Shown here: positions 5,354 to 8,119 of the stretch, piece after piece
Layout: every line of letters starts with the position of its first letter
Position numbering within the stretch: the stretch's first letter is position 1
From: JANXVY01 sp031365425
Lineage (GTDB): Bacteria > Pseudomonadota > Alphaproteobacteria > Rhizobiales > Hyphomicrobiaceae
Length of the DNA: 8,119 bases
Reading direction: 5' to 3'
NCBI GenBank assembly: GCA_031365425.1
Contig: JANLYB010000144.1
Span: 1 to 8,119, forward strand
Made by a program: the position numbers and the translations under genes
The notes under the pieces: model-generated
What the model was told of the DNA's origin: nothing
Seen by the model: only the letters and a program-made list of their open reading frames with translations
Database searches by the model: none

Positions 5354-6277
5354 ATGAATCAACCGTTGCAGCGCAGTCGTCTGGGGCGCGGCCTAGCTTC
5401 GCTTATCGGCGAGGTTTCGCCGCCGATGCAATCGAGCGGTCAGCCGGTCGCGAGCCAAACCCGGCTGCCGGCTGAAGGCGAACAGCGGCTGATTCCAATT
5501 GAGCAGCTCAAAGGCGGCAAGTTCAATCCCCGCAAGGACTTCCGCGAAGAAGATCTGGCCGAACTCGCCGAGTCGATCCGCGCCAAAGGCCTCGTCCAGC
5601 CCATCATTGCCCGTCCCGATCCGACGCCCGGCTCGGGCACAGCCTATGAAATCGTCGCCGGTGAACGGCGCTGGCGCGCCGCCCAACGTGCAGGCCTCCA
5701 CTCGGTGCCCGTCATCGTCCGCGACCTCGACGACCGAGACGTGCTTGAATTCGCTATTATCGAAAACGTCCAGCGCGCCGACCTGAACGCCATCGAAGAA
5801 GCAGGCGGCTACCGTGACCTGATCGAACGGTTCAACTACAGTCAGGAAGCCGTCGCCGAAATTATCGGCAAAAGCCGCAGTCATGTCGCCAATACGCTCC
5901 GCCTGCTCAAACTACCGGAGAAGGTCCGCGAACTGGTCCAGACCGGCAAGCTAACGGCAGGCCACGCCCGCGCGCTGATCGGCCGCGACGACGCCGAAGC
6001 CCTGGCGCAGCGCATCATCGATCAGGACATGAATGTCCGCGCGGTGGAAGCCCTCGTCCAGATGCCTCAGTTCGGCGAACCCGGCTCTACCGCCCGCAAA
6101 GTCCGGGAAAAAGACCCTGACACAAAGGCCTTTGAGAAGGACCTGACCGACGTTCTCGGCCTGAAAGTCGAAATCAAACGTGGATCGGGCGAAAGCGGCA
6201 CGATGATCGTCAAGTACGGCAATTTCGACCAGCTCGACTACATCCGTCTGCGGCTGACTGGCGGAACCGGCGAGTAA
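5354..6277 (+). CDS. parB: chromosome-partitioning protein ParB (Spo0J-like CTPase)
   Basis: ParB binds parS, uses CTP to close into a clamp, and spreads along DNA; it also stimulates ParA. The 307-residue product shows the N-terminal ParA-activating peptide R-L-G-R-G-L-A-S-L-I-G at about 9-19, N-P-R-K at 58-61, the CTP-binding G-E-R-R-W-R-A at 103-109, E-N-V-Q-R at 137-141, and a helix-turn-helix with G-K-S-R-S-H-V-A-N at 172-180 that should read parS. The C-terminal 50 residues form the dimerisation part (K-V-E-I-K-R near its start). The ATG is preceded by AGGGG about 8 bases upstream. The likely targets are the five sites at 482, 515, 1441, 1488 and 3856. In many related genomes holA follows parB; here hisE does. 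Confidence 0.98.
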   Translation: MNQPLQRSRLGRGLASLIGEVSPPMQSSGQPVASQTRLPAEGEQRLIPIEQLKGGKFNPRKDFREEDLAELAESIRAKGLVQPIIARPDPTPGSGTAYEIVAGERRWRAAQRAGLHSVPVIVRDLDDRDVLEFAIIENVQRADLNAIEEAGGYRDLIERFNYSQEAVAEIIGKSRSHVANTLRLLKLPEKVRELVQTGKLTAGHARALIGRDDAEALAQRIIDQDMNVRAVEALVQMPQFGEPGSTARKVREKDPDTKAFEKDLTDVLGLKVEIKRGSGESGTMIVKYGNFDQLDYIRLRLTGGTGE

Positions 6278-6404
6278 CCCCAACTTGCCATAAAACTGAA
6301 GAGTTCTTGACCATTCGATGACGATTGGCGCACGTAACGTTCGTTTCCGATGCGGCTTGCCGCCACTTGGAAGCGAGCTGTTCGTTGGGAGCGCCGGCAC
6401 GACG

Positions 6405-6725
6405 ATGAACGATGTACTCGCAAACCTTGCCGCCACCATAAGGGCCCGCCGCAGCGCGCCGGCCGACGCATCCTATACCCGCCAGCTCTTGGACGCCGGT
6501 GCAGAGCGTTGCGCGCGAAAATTTGGCGAGGAAGCCATCGAAACCGTCATCGCCGGCGTTAGTCAATCGAACGAGGACCTGACTGCGGAAGCCGCTGACG
6601 TGATTTATCATTTGCTCGTCCTTCTTGAGTGCCGGGACATTGTCTTTGCTGACGTCTTGGCCAAACTCGAGCAACGCACAGCCAAATCCGGGGTCGCGGA
6701 GAAGGCAGCTCGGTCGAAATCATGA
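6405..6725 (+). CDS. hisE: phosphoribosyl-ATP pyrophosphatase HisE
   Basis: HisE hydrolyses phosphoribosyl-ATP to phosphoribosyl-AMP, the second step of histidine biosynthesis. From the ATG at 6405 the product has 106 residues, the usual size, and begins M-N-D-V-L. The family core is clear: K-F-G-E-E-A-I-E, where the glutamates bind Mg2+ and the substrate, then A-D-V-I-Y-H-L-L-V-L-L. An earlier in-frame ATG at 6318 would add 29 residues with no resemblance to HisE and lacks a good ribosome-binding site, so I prefer 6405; GGGAG at 6387-6391 lies somewhat far upstream (13 bases). The 3' end overlaps coaA by 4 bp (ATGA). The hisE-coaA pairing is common in alphaproteobacteria, usually at the end of a his operon; no other his gene is visible here. 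Confidence 0.94.
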   Translation: MNDVLANLAATIRARRSAPADASYTRQLLDAGAERCARKFGEEAIETVIAGVSQSNEDLTAEAADVIYHLLVLLECRDIVFADVLAKLEQRTAKSGVAEKAARSKS

Positions 6726-7726
6726 ATGAATTCAGGCCGCTGCTTTATGCCGACGAACTTCTGGAGGGAGCATCCAGTCCTATGCGCTCGCTGCAATACT
6801 CTCCCTATCGCGTTTTCTCGCGCACCGACTGGGCCAAACTGCGCGCTGACACGCCCATGACCCTCGAACCTAACGAACTCGACGAGCTGTCCGGCGTCAT
6901 TGAGGAACTGCGCGTCGAGGACGTCGAGGAAATTTATCTGCCGCTCTCGCGCTTGCTCAATTTCTACGTCGCCGCCGCCCAGGAACTCCACGCCGTATCC
7001 GCCAAATTCTTAGGCCACAGCGACGGCAAGGTCCCTTTCATCATCGGCGTCGCGGGCTCGGTCGCCGTCGGTAAAAGCACCACGGCACGTGTTCTGCGTG
7101 CTCTGTTGGCGCGCTGGCCCAACCATCCCCGCGTCGACCTGATGACCACCGATGGCTTCCTCTATCCCAACGAGGAACTGGAGCGTCGCGGGATCATGAA
7201 CCGCAAGGGCTTCCCGGAGAGCTTCGATACCGCGCTGCTGCTGGAGTTCCTGGCCAACGTCAAATCCGGTCGCGGCAACGCCCAGGCCCCTGTCTATTCG
7301 CACTTCCACTACGACATTCTACCGGGCCAATTCATTCACACCGACAACCCCGATATTCTGATCGTCGAGGGTCTCAATGTTCTGCAACCTGCGCGTCTGC
7401 CCAAAGGCGGCGAGGCAATCCCGTTCGTATCGGACTTCTTCGATTTCTCGATCTATCTCGACGCCGACCCGCAGCTCCTTGAAGAATGGTACGTCACCCG
7501 CTTCATGAGGCTGCGTTCGACTGCCTTCCGCGATCCGGGGGCCTATTTCCATCGCTACGTCAACCTATCGCTTGAGGAGGCCCACGACCGGGCGCTGGAG
7601 ATCTGGCGTACGATCAACCAGAAGAACCTCGAGGAAAATATCTTGCCGACCCGGCAGCGCGCGAGTCTCATTCTGACGAAGAGCGCGCAACATCATGTCA
7701 CCTCGGTCGCGCTCAGGAAATTATAG
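6722..7726 (+). CDS. coaA: type I pantothenate kinase CoaA
   Basis: CoaA phosphorylates pantothenate with ATP, the first and regulated step of coenzyme A synthesis in the cytoplasm. The product has 334 residues (the E. coli enzyme has about 316). Matches run the whole length: Y-S-P-Y near residue 26, E-I-Y-L-P-L-S-R-L-L-N-F-Y at 70-82, the P-loop G-S-V-A-V-G-K-S-T at 112-120, T-T-D-G-F-L, K-G-F-P-E-S, A-P-V-Y-S-H, I-V-E-G-L-N-V-L-Q, and near the C-terminus I-L-P-T-R-Q-R-A-S-L-I-L-T-K. The start ATG overlaps the hisE stop, so the two are translationally coupled. Nothing looks damaged. Confidence 0.98.
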   Translation: MNEFRPLLYADELLEGASSPMRSLQYSPYRVFSRTDWAKLRADTPMTLEPNELDELSGVIEELRVEDVEEIYLPLSRLLNFYVAAAQELHAVSAKFLGHSDGKVPFIIGVAGSVAVGKSTTARVLRALLARWPNHPRVDLMTTDGFLYPNEELERRGIMNRKGFPESFDTALLLEFLANVKSGRGNAQAPVYSHFHYDILPGQFIHTDNPDILIVEGLNVLQPARLPKGGEAIPFVSDFFDFSIYLDADPQLLEEWYVTRFMRLRSTAFRDPGAYFHRYVNLSLEEAHDRALEIWRTINQKNLEENILPTRQRASLILTKSAQHHVTSVALRKL

Positions 7727-7790
7727 GCGTTGCTTGCCCGGTCAAAATCCGTTTGATCCAAGCTAGGTTGAAGTCAGCGTTGGGGATCTC

Positions 7791-8119
7791 ATGTCGCGAA
7801 ATGCTCAAGGCGTCGTCGCCGTCGTTTTCACGGTGCTCGCCCTATCGTTCATCGCAACGACAGCGGTGTTGTACTATGAATTCAAGGACCACCAGTGGTT
7901 CACGATCGCCGCGTTTTACAGCCACCTGTTCATTTTCTTCCCGACTTTCGGCATCCTCGCGCTTTTCGCGTTCTTCCTCCCTGCGAGCGCGTTGCTTGAT
8001 CTGTATTGGTCGTCGCATGTTCGTTACGGCAAAATCCGCTTCACCGTTACGACGCTAGCGCTGGCGGCGGTGTCCTTCGCGATTAGCAGCACTTTGGTGA
8101 CGGGTGTCCCTGCGATCTG
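7791..8119 (+). CDS. membrane protein of unknown function, 5' part (runs off the window)
   Basis: A frame open from ATG 7791 to the window end gives 109 complete codons with no stop. GGGGA (7782-7786) lies 4 bases before the ATG. Three hydrophobic segments are visible: about residues 8-29, 37-64 (rich in Phe and Leu, with H-L-F-I-F-F-P) and 84-108. The linkers contain E-F-K-D-H-Q-W and Y-W-S-S-H-V-R-Y-G-K. The basic loop after the second segment suggests it faces the cytoplasm. I do not recognise the family and see no catalytic motif. It follows coaA by 64 bases, with no obvious terminator between, so it may be read from the same transcript. Confidence 0.7.
   Translation, partial: MSRNAQGVVAVVFTVLALSFIATTAVLYYEFKDHQWFTIAAFYSHLFIFFPTFGILALFAFFLPASALLDLYWSSHVRYGKIRFTVTTLALAAVSFAISSTLVTGVPAI

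Noticed and set aside
6318..6404. N-terminal extension of HisE by 29 residues from the ATG at 6318
   Set aside because: The extra residues do not resemble HisE, the usual length is reached from 6405, and no good ribosome-binding site precedes 6318.
7086..7091. CACGTG core in coaA as a parS
   Set aside because: Only the six-base core fits; both flanks differ from the consensus.

Overview
The window (8,119 bases, GC-rich) carries a chromosome-partition and tRNA-modification cluster: mnmE (3' part only), a small membrane-protein gene, mnmG, rsmG, parA, parB, then hisE, coaA and the start of another membrane-protein gene. All genes are on the + strand. The mnmE/mnmG/rsmG/parA/parB order, the type of ParA and ParB, an MnmE P-loop reading GPPNAGKS, and the hisE-coaA pair all point to an alphaproteobacterium, in the replication-origin-proximal part of the chromosome. 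I cannot name the genus. No replication origin, rRNA, tRNA, CRISPR array, transposase or phage gene is visible.

Region by region. Positions 1-843 hold the GTPase and C-terminal parts of MnmE, which forms with MnmG the enzyme that modifies uridine 34 of certain tRNAs. Positions 968-1306 encode an unrecognised two-helix membrane protein. Positions 1307-1874 have no convincing gene but are dense in repeats: a palindromic element of about 100 bp, a 43-bp partial copy of it, a two-hairpin element, and an inverted copy of a palindromic repeat that also sits in frame inside mnmE. Positions 1875-6277 hold mnmG-rsmG-parA-parB, tightly packed and probably co-transcribed. Positions 6405-7726 hold hisE and coaA, overlapping by 4 bp (histidine and coenzyme A biosynthesis). 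From 7791 a membrane-protein gene runs off the window.

The most notable signal is a set of five parS-like ParB-binding sites lying close to the gene for their own binding protein. Two are inside the mnmE reading frame, 33 bp apart, and are translated as a repeated R-I-H-V-K peptide. Two are in the mnmE-mnmG gap, 47 bp apart. One is in the 5' part of rsmG, where it encodes V-S-R-E-T. The first four share the same one-sided deviation from the palindrome (GATTCAC instead of GTTTCAC on the left half), all in the same orientation. That change creates GATTC, a GANTC site, the target of the alphaproteobacterial cell-cycle methyltransferase CcrM. The rsmG site keeps the perfect palindrome and has no GANTC.

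Functionally, ParB loads at parS and spreads while ParA drives segregation of the origin region, so the window plausibly contains a complete ParABS module. Most genes are ordinary housekeeping genes. The interest lies in the parS layout, the repeats invading mnmE, and the unusual parB-hisE junction.
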